Shown here piece by piece: positions 1 to 8,173 of a stretch of DNA of 35,964 nucleotides. The notes below the pieces were generated by a model. It made no database searches and had not been told where the DNA came from. It was given only the letters and a program-made list of their open reading frames with translations. Numbering within the stretch: position 1 is the stretch's first letter; each line of letters begins with the position of its first letter. The stretch is from Alphaproteobacteria bacterium 65-37 (GTDB lineage Bacteria; Pseudomonadota; Alphaproteobacteria; Reyranellales; Reyranellaceae). The translations under genes and the position numbers were made by a program. Location of the stretch: assembly GCA_001897995.1 (NCBI GenBank), contig MKRV01000101.1:1-35964 (forward strand). The letters are read 5' to 3'.

Positions 1-11
1 GGCTGTAGGTC

Positions 12-52
12 GCGAACGATCATTGCGCATTTGTACTGCCAGGATCGTTCGC
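12..52. promoter_or_regulatory. 10-bp perfect inverted repeat upstream of gcdH
   Basis: Positions 12-21 (gcgaacgatc) and 43-52 (gatcgttcgc) are exact reverse complements separated by 21 bases. The element lies about 60 bases before the gcdH start and no T-run follows it, so an operator or a hairpin in the gcdH leader seems likelier than a terminator. The two half-sites are centred 31 bp apart, close to three helical turns, so a protein could contact both on one face. No regulator gene is visible nearby and the upstream gene lies outside the window, so its role is inferred. Confidence 0.45.
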
Positions 53-113
53 CGCAACGGTTGGCGCCGCCCGCCCGCCCTGTTAAGACCCCGCTGATAC
101 AGCAGGAGAAGAC

Positions 114-1349
114 ATGGCCACCGCCGCGACCCCGATGAAGAGTGCCGCCAAGGGCATCACCGCCGACGCCAAGCCGTTCGACTGGGAGGATCCCTTCTTC
201 CTCGACGACCAGCTTACCGAGGAGGAAATCGCGATCCGCGACGCTGCGCGCGACTACTGCCAGGACAAGCTGATGCCGCGCGTCCTGATGGCCAACCGCC
301 ATGAGAAATTCGACCGCGAGATCATGAACGAGTTCGGCGCCCTCGGCCTGCTGGGCGCGACGATCCCCGAGAAGTACGGCTGCGCCGGCGCCAACTACAC
401 GACCTACGGCCTGGTGGCGCGCGAGGTCGAGCGGGTCGATTCCGGCTATCGCTCGGCGATGAGCGTGCAGTCCTCCCTGGTCATGCACCCGATCTACACC
501 TACGGCAGCGAAGAGCAGCGCATGAAGTACCTGCCCAAGCTCGCCACCGGCGAGTGGGTCGGCTGCTTCGGCCTCACCGAGCCCGACCACGGCTCCGATC
601 CCGGCAGCATGAAGACTCGCGCCGTGACCGTGCCGGGTGGCTTCAAGCTCTCCGGTTCCAAGATGTGGATCACCAACTCACCGATCGCCGACGTGCTGGT
701 GATCTGGGCCAAGCTGGACGGCGGGGCGATCCGTGGGTTCATCCTGGAGCGCACCTGGAAGGGCATCGAGACCCCCAAGATCGAGGGCAAGTTCAGCCTG
801 CGCGCCTCGGTGACGGGCGCCATCATGCTCGACGAGGTCTTCGTGCCGGCCGAGAACCTGATGCCCAACGTCGCGGGCCTCGGCGGGCCATTCGGCTGCC
901 TCAACAGCGCCCGCTACGGCATCGCCTGGGGTGCCATGGGTGCCGCCGAATTCTGCTGGAAGCAGGCGCGGAACTACACGCTCGATCGCAAGCAGTTCGG
1001 CCGGCCGTTGGCCGCCAACCAGCTCATCCAGAAGAAGCTTGCCGACATGCAGACCGAGATCGCGATCGGCCTGCAGGGCTGCCTCCGGGTCGGCCGCCTC
1101 AAGGACCAGGGCCACGCCCAGCCGGAGATGATCTCCCTGATCAAGCGCAACAACTGCGGCAAAGCGCTGGACATCGCCCGCGTCGCTCGCGACATGCATG
1201 GCGGCAACGGCGTCTCGGACGAGTACCACGTGATCCGCCACGTCATGAACCTCGAGGCGGTGAACACCTACGAAGGCACGCACGACGTGCATGCCCTGAT
1301 CCTCGGCCGCGCCATGACCGGCATCCAGGCCTTTAGCGCCGGATCCTAA
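114..1349 (+). CDS. gcdH: Glutaryl-CoA dehydrogenase
   Basis: FAD-dependent acyl-CoA dehydrogenase that oxidatively decarboxylates glutaryl-CoA to crotonyl-CoA in lysine, tryptophan and glutarate breakdown. The 411 residues match the family length. The N-terminus has the GCDH-type sequence [17 protein letters not shown], which general ACADs lack. The FAD/substrate segment [13 protein letters not shown] lies near residue 150, the RKQFGRPLA motif near 300, and the catalytic base is Glu387 in NTYEGTHD. The THD after the glutamate is typical of GCDH, where other ACADs have TNE. The start is supported by AGGAG at 104-108, five bases before ATG. The next gene begins five bases after the stop, so transcription probably continues into the TSUP gene although the functions differ. 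No CoA-transferase for glutarate is adjacent; a CaiB/BaiF gene lies 16 kb away. Confidence 0.95.
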   Translation: MATAATPMKSAAKGITADAKPFDWEDPFFLDDQLTEEEIAIRDAARDYCQDKLMPRVLMANRHEKFDREIMNEFGALGLLGATIPEKYGCAGANYTTYGLVAREVERVDSGYRSAMSVQSSLVMHPIYTYGSEEQRMKYLPKLATGEWVGCFGLTEPDHGSDPGSMKTRAVTVPGGFKLSGSKMWITNSPIADVLVIWAKLDGGAIRGFILERTWKGIETPKIEGKFSLRASVTGAIMLDEVFVPAENLMPNVAGLGGPFGCLNSARYGIAWGAMGAAEFCWKQARNYTLDRKQFGRPLAANQLIQKKLADMQTEIAIGLQGCLRVGRLKDQGHAQPEMISLIKRNNCGKALDIARVARDMHGGNGVSDEYHVIRHVMNLEAVNTYEGTHDVHALILGRAMTGIQAFSAGS

Positions 1350-1354
1350 CCGGC

Positions 1355-2101
1355 GTGGATCTGCCGCCCCCCGGCGACATCGCAATCGTCGTCGCCGGGG
1401 CGCTGGCCGCCGGCTTCGTCAACGGGTTGAGCGGCACCGGCTATGCGCTGGTGGCGCTGGGCTTCTGGCTGCAGGCCATGTCGCCAGTGACGGCGGCGCC
1501 GCTGACTGCCTTATCGAGCGTCGCCGGCCACATCCAGTCCCTGCCGCGTATCTGGAGTGGCGTCCAGTGGCCGAGGCTCTGGCCTTTCCTGCTGGCCGGC
1601 GCGATCGGCGTGCCACTCGGCACGATGTTTCTCGGAGACCTCCGCCCGCAGCCGCTCAAGATCGGCGTGGGGATCCTGTTGATCGTCTATAGCGCCTGGA
1701 TGGCGTTCGTGCGCCGTCCCCCAATCGTCGCTGGCGGCGGTCGCACCGCCGATGCATTCGTGGGCCTGCTCGGCGGCGTGATGGGCGGCATGGCGAGCCT
1801 GAGCGGCCCTGCCCCCACCATCTGGGCCCAGCTTCGCGGTTACAGCAAGAACGAGCAGCGCGGCATCAACCAGCCGTTCAACATGACCGTTCTCGTCCTC
1901 GCCCTGGCCTCGGCCGGCATCGCCGGCTACCTCGATCGAACCTTCTTCGTCTGGGCCGCAATCACCGTGCCGTCGACCTTGATCGGGGCGCGGATCGGCC
2001 TCGCTCTCTACGGCCGCATCAACGACGTGCAATTCCGACGGATCCTGCTCGCTCTCCTTGCTTTCTCGGGGGCGACACTTATCCTGTCGTCGCTACGATG
2101 A
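1355..2101 (+). CDS. TauE/SafE (TSUP) family membrane exporter
   Basis: Integral membrane protein of 248 residues with about eight hydrophobic segments. It has the two-fold internal repeat of the TSUP family: a glycine-rich first half (GFVNGLSGTGYALVALG, near residue 20) and a matching second half (GLLGGVMGGMASLSGPAPT, near residue 140). Characterised family members export sulfite, sulfoacetate or related organosulfur anions. The start is GTG at 1355, directly after gcdH, with no strong ribosome-binding site, which suggests translational coupling. The stop overlaps the next start as ATGA at 2098-2101. That next gene encodes a thiosulfate-dehydrogenase-like cytochrome, so a sulfur-oxyanion substrate is plausible, but this rests on context only. 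Confidence 0.85.
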   Translation: MDLPPPGDIAIVVAGALAAGFVNGLSGTGYALVALGFWLQAMSPVTAAPLTALSSVAGHIQSLPRIWSGVQWPRLWPFLLAGAIGVPLGTMFLGDLRPQPLKIGVGILLIVYSAWMAFVRRPPIVAGGGRTADAFVGLLGGVMGGMASLSGPAPTIWAQLRGYSKNEQRGINQPFNMTVLVLALASAGIAGYLDRTFFVWAAITVPSTLIGARIGLALYGRINDVQFRRILLALLAFSGATLILSSLR

Positions 2102-2979
2102 CGAGCCGGGCACTCTTCACGACTGTCTTCCTCACGCTGCTGTTCGGCGTTCTGGCGGCCGTGCTGTTTTCCAGGGACATGGCCCGCGCACCCGAAATCG
2201 CGGCGGGCGGCCCCTCCACCAAGGCGAGCCCGTCGACGTCTGCGATCGCGTGGCCCGACTACAGCGCCAACGGTCTTGGGTTCCAGACACCGGCCCGGCC
2301 GGACGGTGAACTGATCGCCCAGGGCTACCGTCAGGTCAGTCAGACCTTTGCCGAGATCGGCCCCGAAGTGGCCGATCCTGCGAGGCGCTTCGCAGGCAAC
2401 AACCTCTCCTGCCAGAACTGCCATATCGACGGCGGCACCAACCGCCATGCGCTGCCGCTGGTCGGCGTCTTCAACATCTATCCAAGGTTCCTTACCCGCT
2501 CCGGCCGCGTGGTGTCGCTGCCCGAGCGCGTGAACCAGTGCATGACGCGGTCGATGAACGGCCGGCCGCTGCCGGACGATTCCCCCGAGATGGCAGCGTT
2601 CCTGGCCTATTTTAAGTTCATCGGTGGACCGGAGGCCGTGCACGCCGAACCCGCACCTCCTCCGCCGGTTCCCGCCAGCGTCGAGCGTGGGGCGGTGGTC
2701 TACGCCGACGTCTGCGCCCTCTGCCACAAGCCGGACGGCCTCGGCGTGCGTGTGGGCTCCAAGGGTGACGCCGACGGCTACAGCTTTCCGCCGCTCTGGG
2801 GGCCCGACAGCTTCAACGACGGCGCCGGAATGGACCGGTTTGACCGCGCGGTGGGCTTCATCCGACACAACATGCCGCGTGGTGTCGATCCGGCGCATCC
2901 GCAGCTCAGCCTGCAGCAGGCCTGGGACGTGGTGGCCTATCTGCGCGCCCAGCCGCGTCCGCCTGGCCCCGAGCGCTAG
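2098..2979 (+). CDS. Diheme cytochrome c, thiosulfate dehydrogenase (TsdA)-like
   Basis: Periplasmic or membrane-anchored c-type cytochrome of 293 residues. An N-terminal hydrophobic segment (residues 6-24) could be a signal peptide or anchor. Two heme-binding motifs are present: C105-QN-C108-H109 and C206-AL-C209-H210. Between them is RVNQC148MTRSMNGRPL, which resembles the TsdA region where a cysteine is the distal ligand of heme 1. Met259 in HNMP could be the distal ligand of heme 2. TsdA oxidises two thiosulfates to tetrathionate, or runs in reverse. SoxX-like or generic diheme cytochromes are alternatives. It is translationally coupled to the TSUP exporter by a 4-bp overlap. Its stop overlaps the convergent GST gene stop at a shared ctag (2976-2979). 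Confidence 0.8.
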   Translation: MTSRALFTTVFLTLLFGVLAAVLFSRDMARAPEIAAGGPSTKASPSTSAIAWPDYSANGLGFQTPARPDGELIAQGYRQVSQTFAEIGPEVADPARRFAGNNLSCQNCHIDGGTNRHALPLVGVFNIYPRFLTRSGRVVSLPERVNQCMTRSMNGRPLPDDSPEMAAFLAYFKFIGGPEAVHAEPAPPPPVPASVERGAVVYADVCALCHKPDGLGVRVGSKGDADGYSFPPLWGPDSFNDGAGMDRFDRAVGFIRHNMPRGVDPAHPQLSLQQAWDVVAYLRAQPRPPGPER

Positions 2980-3986
2980 GCCAATCCTGCCTGACAGCCG
3001 GTCTCGGCCAGGATCGCCTCCAGCCCTGGAGCCCCCTTGGCCGCAGCATACTTGCGCCGAATCTCCGCCAGGGAGCGCGCATGGTACTTTTGCGGCTCCT
3101 GCGTCCACGCCGCGCCGGCGAGGCTCATCGAGAAGCTCTTGTCGCCTCGGCCGATGGCCTGGGCATTGGCCTGAGACCAAGGCAGGAAGAGGCCGGCCAC
3201 CTCCTCCTTCAGGATCGGCCTGAGGGTCGGTGCCAGAGCCGTGAGCGCCTCGAACGGCCCTTCGACCTTGGGCATGAGCATGCGCTTCACCCAGGCCATC
3301 ACGTTGGGGGCCGAGGCACGCATCAGGGCTCCTGGCGTCGGATCGGTCGCGGCTTCGTAGAACTGGCCCCAGAGCCCGAAGTCGGCCATCGCCGGCCGTG
3401 CACCCAGCACATAGGGCCGCCCCGCAAGGTGCGCGTCGAACAGGGCCAGCGCCTTCTTGAACGACGCCTCGATCACCGGCTGGGTCTTGTCGTTGGAACC
3501 GACAAAGCCCAGCCGTCCCATCATGCGCTCGGCAATGGCGGCCCGCGTCTGGGCGACAGCCAATGCCCCCTCTGCCCCCGCCGCCTGCAGAGCAATACGC
3601 TCGGCGGTGGCCCAGGCGTCCGGCTGATAGTGCCAGCGATAGTGGAACATCCACTTATTGCCCCACTCGTCGCCATACTCTTCGAGCAGCGCCGAGACGA
3701 AGGCAAGTGCGGGATCCTCCGGTGTCGCCGATGGCTCACGATGCGATGCCTCGAAGCGTTCGAGGATCGGCGTCGAATCCTGCAGTCCCTCGGCTTCGCC
3801 GCTCGCACCAGGCGGCGTCACCACCAGCGGGATCAATGGCAGCTTGGCGTATTTCTGGAACTCCGCCTGCACCGCCGCTGATCGCGGGATCCATTGATGC
3901 TCGATGCCCTTGAAGCGGAAGAACGAGCGGACTTTCACCGAGTAGGGTGAGAGTTCCGAGCCGAAAAGGCGGTATGTGTTCGTCAC
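2976..3986 (-). CDS. Glutathione S-transferase-like protein, long form
   Basis: A protein of 336 residues, about 100 longer than classical GSTs. The N-terminal thioredoxin-like domain begins with YRLFGSELSPYSVKVRSFFRFKGI, where Ser/Pro/Tyr occupy the usual active-site position. A proline-containing strand, KLPLIPLVV, follows, and QDSTPILERFE resembles the glutathione-contacting loop. The helical C-terminal part contains RPAMADFGLWGQFYEA, like the GST C-terminal core. The substrate is unknown. It is the last gene of the leftward run and starts only four bases after the CorA stop, so it is probably co-transcribed. It converges on the cytochrome gene with a 4-bp overlap of stop codons. Confidence 0.8.
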   Translation of the reverse strand: MTNTYRLFGSELSPYSVKVRSFFRFKGIEHQWIPRSAAVQAEFQKYAKLPLIPLVVTPPGASGEAEGLQDSTPILERFEASHREPSATPEDPALAFVSALLEEYGDEWGNKWMFHYRWHYQPDAWATAERIALQAAGAEGALAVAQTRAAIAERMMGRLGFVGSNDKTQPVIEASFKKALALFDAHLAGRPYVLGARPAMADFGLWGQFYEAATDPTPGALMRASAPNVMAWVKRMLMPKVEGPFEALTALAPTLRPILKEEVAGLFLPWSQANAQAIGRGDKSFSMSLAGAAWTQEPQKYHARSLAEIRRKYAAAKGAPGLEAILAETGCQAGLA

Positions 3987-3990
3987 GATC

Positions 3991-5058
3991 TCAGATCCAA
4001 CGTTTGCGCTTCAGCCACAGGAAGATGCCGCCCACGATCACGACGACCATCACCCAGAAGAAATAATAGCCGTATTTCCAGCCGAGCTCGGGCATGTTGC
4101 CGACGTCGCGCTCGAAATTCATGCCGTAGATGCCGGCGAGAAAGCTCAAGGGCATGAAGAAGACGGTGATGATCGCCATCGTCTTCATCACCTCGGACAT
4201 GCGGTTCGAGGAGTCCATGAGATAGACTTCCATCAGGCTGTTCGTCATTTCCCGGTAGCTCTCGACCAGCTCGAGCACCGCGACGGCATGGTCGAAACAG
4301 TCGCGCAAGTAAGTGCGCGTCTCCGGCATGATGAACGGCACGTCCGGCCGCATGACTGCCAGCACCGTCTCGCGCTCTGCCCATTGGATGCGATGGAAGG
4401 CAACCAGCGCCCTTCGCGCCTGGTGGATATGGTAGAGCGTGTCCTGGGTCGGTCGCTCCAGCGCTTCGTCCTCGAGCTCTTCGAGGTGGTTTGACACGGC
4501 CTCGATCAGCGGGAACTTGCGATCGACCACGAGATCGATCAGGGCATAGACGAGATAGTCGACCCCGAACGTGCGGAGCCGGGAGCCGGCCGTCTGGATG
4601 CGGTCACGCACCGGCTTGAACATGTCGACCTTGTGGTCGTGGAACGAGATCACGTAGTTATCGCCGAAGAAGATGCTGACCTGGCGCGGGATCAGCACAC
4701 CGTCTTCGTAGCTCGGATCGTTCAGGACGACGAAGCCTTGGCCTTCGTAGAGATCGAGCTTGCTGCGCTGGTTGGCATGGAAGACGTCCTCCATCGCGAG
4801 CGGATGGAGGTTGAAGGCCATGCCGAGGTTGCGCAGCATCTCGGAACTGGGCCGGCCGGCGACGTCGATCCAGGTGTGGCCGGGCGTTCCGAGGTGGAAG
4901 CGACATTCGTCGACCTCCACCCCATGCATCACCTGAACGTCGTCCTGGGTGTATTCAACCAGGGTGAAGTCGAGGGCCTCGTCGGGGACCGGGGCACGTC
5001 CGGCGAGCGTTCCAGGAGCGGTACCGGGCTTGGTATGCCGATGGATGATGCCGTCCAT
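3991..5058 (-). CDS. corA: CorA family magnesium/divalent cation transporter
   Basis: Inner-membrane Mg2+ (or Co2+/Ni2+/Zn2+) channel that works as a pentamer. The 355 residues comprise a large cytoplasmic alpha/beta domain, a long stalk helix around residues 215-280, and two C-terminal transmembrane helices. The signature GMN is at 312-314 (IYGMNFE), at the end of TM1. TM2 follows, and the protein ends in the basic tail KRKRWI, as in the family. The acidic loop ERDVGNMPE between the helices fits the CorA periplasmic loop. It lies 32 bases after the ABM gene and four bases before the long GST gene. A ZntB-type zinc transporter is the main alternative within the family. Confidence 0.93.
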   Translation of the reverse strand: MDGIIHRHTKPGTAPGTLAGRAPVPDEALDFTLVEYTQDDVQVMHGVEVDECRFHLGTPGHTWIDVAGRPSSEMLRNLGMAFNLHPLAMEDVFHANQRSKLDLYEGQGFVVLNDPSYEDGVLIPRQVSIFFGDNYVISFHDHKVDMFKPVRDRIQTAGSRLRTFGVDYLVYALIDLVVDRKFPLIEAVSNHLEELEDEALERPTQDTLYHIHQARRALVAFHRIQWAERETVLAVMRPDVPFIMPETRTYLRDCFDHAVAVLELVESYREMTNSLMEVYLMDSSNRMSEVMKTMAIITVFFMPLSFLAGIYGMNFERDVGNMPELGWKYGYYFFWVMVVVIVGGIFLWLKRKRWI

Positions 5059-5090
5059 GCGTCCCCCTGGCTTGTCCCCGATTCAGGGTC

Positions 5091-5375
5091 TCAGACCTCT
5101 TCCATCACCTGCACGTCGGGGCGGCCAGCCAGGTAATCCCCGAGCTTGCGGCCGAGTTCCTTGAAGTGCGGCGCGGCCCGATGGGCCTCCAGTGCCGCCT
5201 GGTTCTCGTATCTTTCCAACATGACATAAACATTAACGTCCGCCGTCTTGTGCAGCGCGTAGAGCTTGTTGCCCGGCTCGTCGGCATGAACCCTGGCCTG
5301 CAGCGCCTTCATCGTCGCCTCGAATTCGGCATTGGTGCCGGGCTTGATGGTGAGCTTCGCGATTACGCCGATCAT
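5091..5375 (-). CDS. Antibiotic biosynthesis monooxygenase (ABM) family protein
   Basis: Small protein of 94 residues with the ferredoxin-like dimeric alpha/beta-barrel fold of ABM/YgiN proteins. MIGVIAKLTIKPG is the first strand, followed by the helix FEATMKALQARV, then YVMLERYENQAALEAHRAAPHFKELG, which carries the hallmark E-x-W/Y-x-x-x-A-x-x-x-H-x-x-x-x-H pattern. Family members act as cofactor-free quinol monooxygenases or as heme-degrading or signalling proteins, so the reaction cannot be set. I use the ATG at 5373-5375 because an agaggagagg ribosome-binding site sits just upstream; a longer open frame from 5438 has no such support and would run into MaoC. The gene lies 17 bases after MaoC. 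Confidence 0.85.
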   Translation of the reverse strand: MIGVIAKLTIKPGTNAEFEATMKALQARVHADEPGNKLYALHKTADVNVYVMLERYENQAALEAHRAAPHFKELGRKLGDYLAGRPDVQVMEEV

Positions 5376-5392
5376 ATCCTCTCCTCTGCCGA

Positions 5393-5884
5393 CTATTGCG
5401 GCCGCTTCTTGACAAGGTACTTGTGCTCGCCGTCGCACACCAGTTCGCCGGACTGATTGTGGATCGTGAGTTTCAGGATCGCCACCCCGGTGGTCCGGCC
5501 GGGCTTGAGCTCGGTGATTTCGAGCATGGGGTAGAGCGTGTCGCCGACATAGACCGGCTTCAGGAAACGCGAGGATTGCTCGAGGAAGCCTACCAGCGAT
5601 TCGCCCACCACATGGGGGAAGATGCCGGCGCCGGCCGCGCCCTGGATGGCAACCTGCAGACCGTGGGCCAGCATGTCACGATGCCCCAGCGCCTTGCAGT
5701 ACTCGCGGTCGTAGTGAATTGGGTGATTGTCGCCGCTGGCCAGCTGGAAGGCCGAGAACAGGGCCTCCGTCTGGGTCCGCGAGTTGATGTAGAATTTCTG
5801 GCCGACCTTCAGATCTTCGAACCAATGTGCCGGGCCGAAGCGATGCTCGGCCGGATCGAACGGCTTGGTGTTGGCATCCGCCAC
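5393..5884 (-). CDS. MaoC family dehydratase / (R)-enoyl-CoA hydratase-like
   Basis: Single hot-dog-fold protein of 163 residues. The hydratase-2 motif is complete: ASGD52NHPIH57YD gives the Asp-x4-His catalytic pair that hydrates trans-2-enoyl-CoA or dehydrates 3-hydroxyacyl-CoA. MLAHGLQVAIQG is the central hot-dog helix, and FLEQSSRFLKPVYVGDTL matches the R-F-x-x-P-V-x-x-G-D-T stretch of MaoC proteins. It sits 24 bases downstream of a LigE-type GST and 17 upstream of the ABM gene, so it is probably part of the same transcript. Mesaconyl-CoA hydratase-like members of the family are an alternative; the natural acyl-CoA is not evident. Confidence 0.87.
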   Translation of the reverse strand: MADANTKPFDPAEHRFGPAHWFEDLKVGQKFYINSRTQTEALFSAFQLASGDNHPIHYDREYCKALGHRDMLAHGLQVAIQGAAGAGIFPHVVGESLVGFLEQSSRFLKPVYVGDTLYPMLEITELKPGRTTGVAILKLTIHNQSGELVCDGEHKYLVKKRPQ

Positions 5885-5908
5885 GTCTTCTCTCCCTCTT
5901 CTTCCGCC

Positions 5909-6595
5909 CTAGGCGGCCTTTGCCTTGCGCCCCATGCCGTCGAATGCATCGAACATGCGCTCACGCCAAGTATAGATCGGGTCGTCGCTTTCCAGCAGCG
6001 CCAGCGGGCTGGTTACGTGAGCCCACATGAACGACCCGAACAGGGCATAGTCGGCATAATTGGACCGCGTACCCCCCAGGAACTTCCGCTCGCGCAGCAC
6101 CCGCCGTGCCGGCTCCAGGGCCGTCCGCAAGGTCGCCACGCCTTTCTCGCGTGCCCGTGCCTGGAAGCCGCCAAAGTCGGCCGTGCCGAGCCGCTTGCCG
6201 CGCGACTCGATGATGTAGGCCTTGTCCTCGGGCCGCACGCGCTCGACCAGGTCCGCGACCACAATCGGGAAGATCGCGCCATTGATGGCGATGTCCACCC
6301 AGCCGTTGGCGAGTTGTGCGGCCAGAAGTTCCTGCTCGGTGGCGAACAGAGGCTTGTCCGGATAGGCCTTGTCGAGATGGCAGGCGATGGCCCAGCTGTC
6401 CTTCACGGCCGTCTCGCTGTCCTTGAGCACCGGCAGGAGCTGGGAATCGGCGAAGGCGATCTTGTGCTTCTCGGTGAATCCCGTGGGCTCGTCCTTCCAG
6501 GGCAATCCCTTGTGGGCGAGCGCGAACTTGGCGCGCCAGCAGAACGGGCTGGGGCGGCGATCGTTCTGGAACACGAGGTCGTAGAGGGTGATCAT
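5909..6595 (-). CDS. LigE-type glutathione S-transferase (beta-etherase-like), first of pair
   Basis: GST of 228 residues. The N-terminus MITLYDLVFQND, SPFCWRAKFALAHKGL and the later DSWAIACHLDKAYPDKPLF resemble the beta-etherase group (LigE/LigP), which cleaves aryl ether bonds of lignin dimers with glutathione. Other members of this GST group act on different aromatics, so the name does not settle the substrate. The ATG at 6593-6595 is chosen because it begins the conserved first strand and overlaps the upstream GST stop as ATGA (6592-6595). A longer open frame upstream would overlap the neighbour by about 100 bases. The 4-bp overlap with a paralog suggests the two are made together, perhaps as a heterodimer. 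Confidence 0.82.
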   Translation of the reverse strand: MITLYDLVFQNDRRPSPFCWRAKFALAHKGLPWKDEPTGFTEKHKIAFADSQLLPVLKDSETAVKDSWAIACHLDKAYPDKPLFATEQELLAAQLANGWVDIAINGAIFPIVVADLVERVRPEDKAYIIESRGKRLGTADFGGFQARAREKGVATLRTALEPARRVLRERKFLGGTRSNYADYALFGSFMWAHVTSPLALLESDDPIYTWRERMFDAFDGMGRKAKAA

Positions 6596-7287
6596 TTGCT
6601 CTTGTCCGTCTGGAGTTTGGCGTTGAGGCGTTGGCTCCAAGAGTAAAGCGGATCGTCCGCGTCGAGCAGCGCAAATCGGCTCGACTGCTCCGCCCAATGG
6701 AACGCCGCAGCGACCATGAAATCCGCCATGCCGGGCGTTGCGCCATGCAGGTTGCCGTTCTGCTTCACCGTAAGACGCAACGGATCCAACGCTTTCCGAA
6801 AGGCAGGCAACCGCGCCTCACGCGTCTCGTTGAGTTTTGCCAGCGGTCCAAAACGCGGCTCGCGCGTCCGCCGGAGATAGTCGCGATCCTCCTCGTCGAC
6901 GTGATCGAGCATGTCGAACAGGATGAAGCTCGCGATCTCCGGCGTCAGCCAGAGGCCACACCAGTTGTTGAAGTAGCGCGCCAGCGCCCGTCCCGCGTCG
7001 CCACCGAACAGCGAAGGCCGATCCGGATAGGTCTCTTCGAGGTAATGCGCGATGCGCCAGGAATCGGCCACCACAGCGTCACCGTCGACCAGCACCGGCA
7101 CGGTCTGCGACTTGGCGAAGGCGATCGTTTCCTTGTCGACGAAGCGCACGGGAATGACGCGGTCGACAGCAAGGCCTTTGTGGCGAAGCGCGAGGTGCGC
7201 GCGCTGGCCGAACGGGCTGAGTTGCCGCCCGTCCAGCGACTTCAGATCGTAGAGGGTGCGACCCCCTGCCCGTGGATTACTTTCCAT
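6592..7287 (-). CDS. LigE-type glutathione S-transferase, second of pair
   Basis: GST of 231 residues, paralogous to the following gene. TLYDLKSLDGRQLSPFGQRAHLALRHKGL is the thioredoxin-like N-terminus with Ser-Pro-Phe at the active-site turn. KSQTVPVLVDG contains the cis-proline, and VADSWRIAHYLEETYPDRPSLF is the loop-helix that is also seen in LigE. The C-terminal domain has the usual MADFMVAAAFHWAEQ core. The ATG at 7285-7287 is used because it leaves an 11-bp overlap with mmsB; a longer frame would run back over 110 bases of mmsB. Its position after mmsB suggests that glutathione-dependent handling of a reactive acyl-CoA or aromatic side product was added to the valine operon. That is inference. 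Confidence 0.82.
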   Translation of the reverse strand: MESNPRAGGRTLYDLKSLDGRQLSPFGQRAHLALRHKGLAVDRVIPVRFVDKETIAFAKSQTVPVLVDGDAVVADSWRIAHYLEETYPDRPSLFGGDAGRALARYFNNWCGLWLTPEIASFILFDMLDHVDEEDRDYLRRTREPRFGPLAKLNETREARLPAFRKALDPLRLTVKQNGNLHGATPGMADFMVAAAFHWAEQSSRFALLDADDPLYSWSQRLNAKLQTDKSK

Positions 7288-8158
7288 CCAGCATTTTGAC
7301 GATGCCGGAGAAATCCTTGCCGCCGTTGCCGCCGTTGACGAACAAATTGAAGAGCTGTGCCGCCTCGGCGCCCAGCGGCGTGCTGGCGCCAGCGGCATTG
7401 GCCGCCTGCTGCGCCAGCAGCAGGTCCTTCAGCATCATCGCCGCCGTGAAACCCGGCTGGTAGTCGCGATTCGCCGGCGATGCCGGCACCGGGCCCGGCA
7501 CCGGACAATAGTTGGTGAGCGACCAGCACTGTCCTGACGAGGTCGAAGCCACGTCGAACAGCTTCTGGGCATCGAGGCCAAGCCGCTTGGCCAGCATGAA
7601 CGCCTCGCTGACCGCGATCATGGAAACGCCCAGGACCATGTTGTTGCAGATCTTGGCGGCCTGCCCATTGCCGCTGCCACCGGCATGGACGATGTTCTTG
7701 CCCATCTTCTCCAGGATCGGCTTGGCCTTGGCGAAAGCGCCATCCTTGCCGCCCACCATGAAAGTGAGCGTGCCGGCTGTGGCGCCCCCGACGCCCCCGG
7801 AGACCGGCGCGTCGATCATTTCCATGCCCGCCTTCTCGGCGAGCTGAGCGACATGCCGGGCGCTCTCGACGTCGATCGTCGAGCAGTCGATCAGCACGGT
7901 GCCCTTGGCGATGTTGGGCAGCACGTCCTTCTCGTAGACCTCGCGGACGTGCTTGCCGGCCGGCAGCATGGTGACGACCACCTCGGCACCCTTGACCGCC
8001 TCGGCCGCCGACGCCGCCTTGTGGGCGCCCTTCTCGACGGCCGTTTTCACCGCGGCCTCCGAAAGATCGAAGGCCGTCACATGATGTTGGGCCTTGGCCA
8101 GATTGGCGGCCATCGGTCCGCCCATGTTGCCGAGGCCGATGAAGGCGATCTTCGCCAT
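7277..8158 (-). CDS. mmsB: 3-Hydroxyisobutyrate dehydrogenase
   Basis: NAD-dependent oxidation of (S)-3-hydroxyisobutyrate to methylmalonate semialdehyde in valine degradation. The 293 residues are typical. The Rossmann motif FIGLGNMGGPMAANL is at residues 6-20, the substrate loop DAPVSGGVGGA at 117-126, and the catalytic Lys169 lies in GNGQAAKICNN. STSSGQCWSLTNYCP near residue 210 is also characteristic of MmsB rather than of tartronate semialdehyde reductase. A gggagg ribosome-binding site precedes the ATG at 8158. It follows the HIBYL-CoA hydrolase gene by 43 bases, so the product of one enzyme is the substrate of the next. The methylmalonate semialdehyde dehydrogenase (mmsA) is not in the window. 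Confidence 0.95.
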   Translation of the reverse strand: MAKIAFIGLGNMGGPMAANLAKAQHHVTAFDLSEAAVKTAVEKGAHKAASAAEAVKGAEVVVTMLPAGKHVREVYEKDVLPNIAKGTVLIDCSTIDVESARHVAQLAEKAGMEMIDAPVSGGVGGATAGTLTFMVGGKDGAFAKAKPILEKMGKNIVHAGGSGNGQAAKICNNMVLGVSMIAVSEAFMLAKRLGLDAQKLFDVASTSSGQCWSLTNYCPVPGPVPASPANRDYQPGFTAAMMLKDLLLAQQAANAAGASTPLGAEAAQLFNLFVNGGNGGKDFSGIVKMLDGK

Positions 8159-8173
8159 GGTTTCCTCCCTTGT

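Noticed and set aside
2008..3654. Open frame of 548 codons on the minus strand
   Set aside because: It crosses the cytochrome gene antisense and the GST gene in another frame; both of those show clear family motifs, and the frame shows none. GC-rich third positions keep such frames open.
5396..6646. Open frame of 416 codons on the plus strand
   Set aside because: It is antisense to MaoC and the LigE-type GST, whose motifs are clear.
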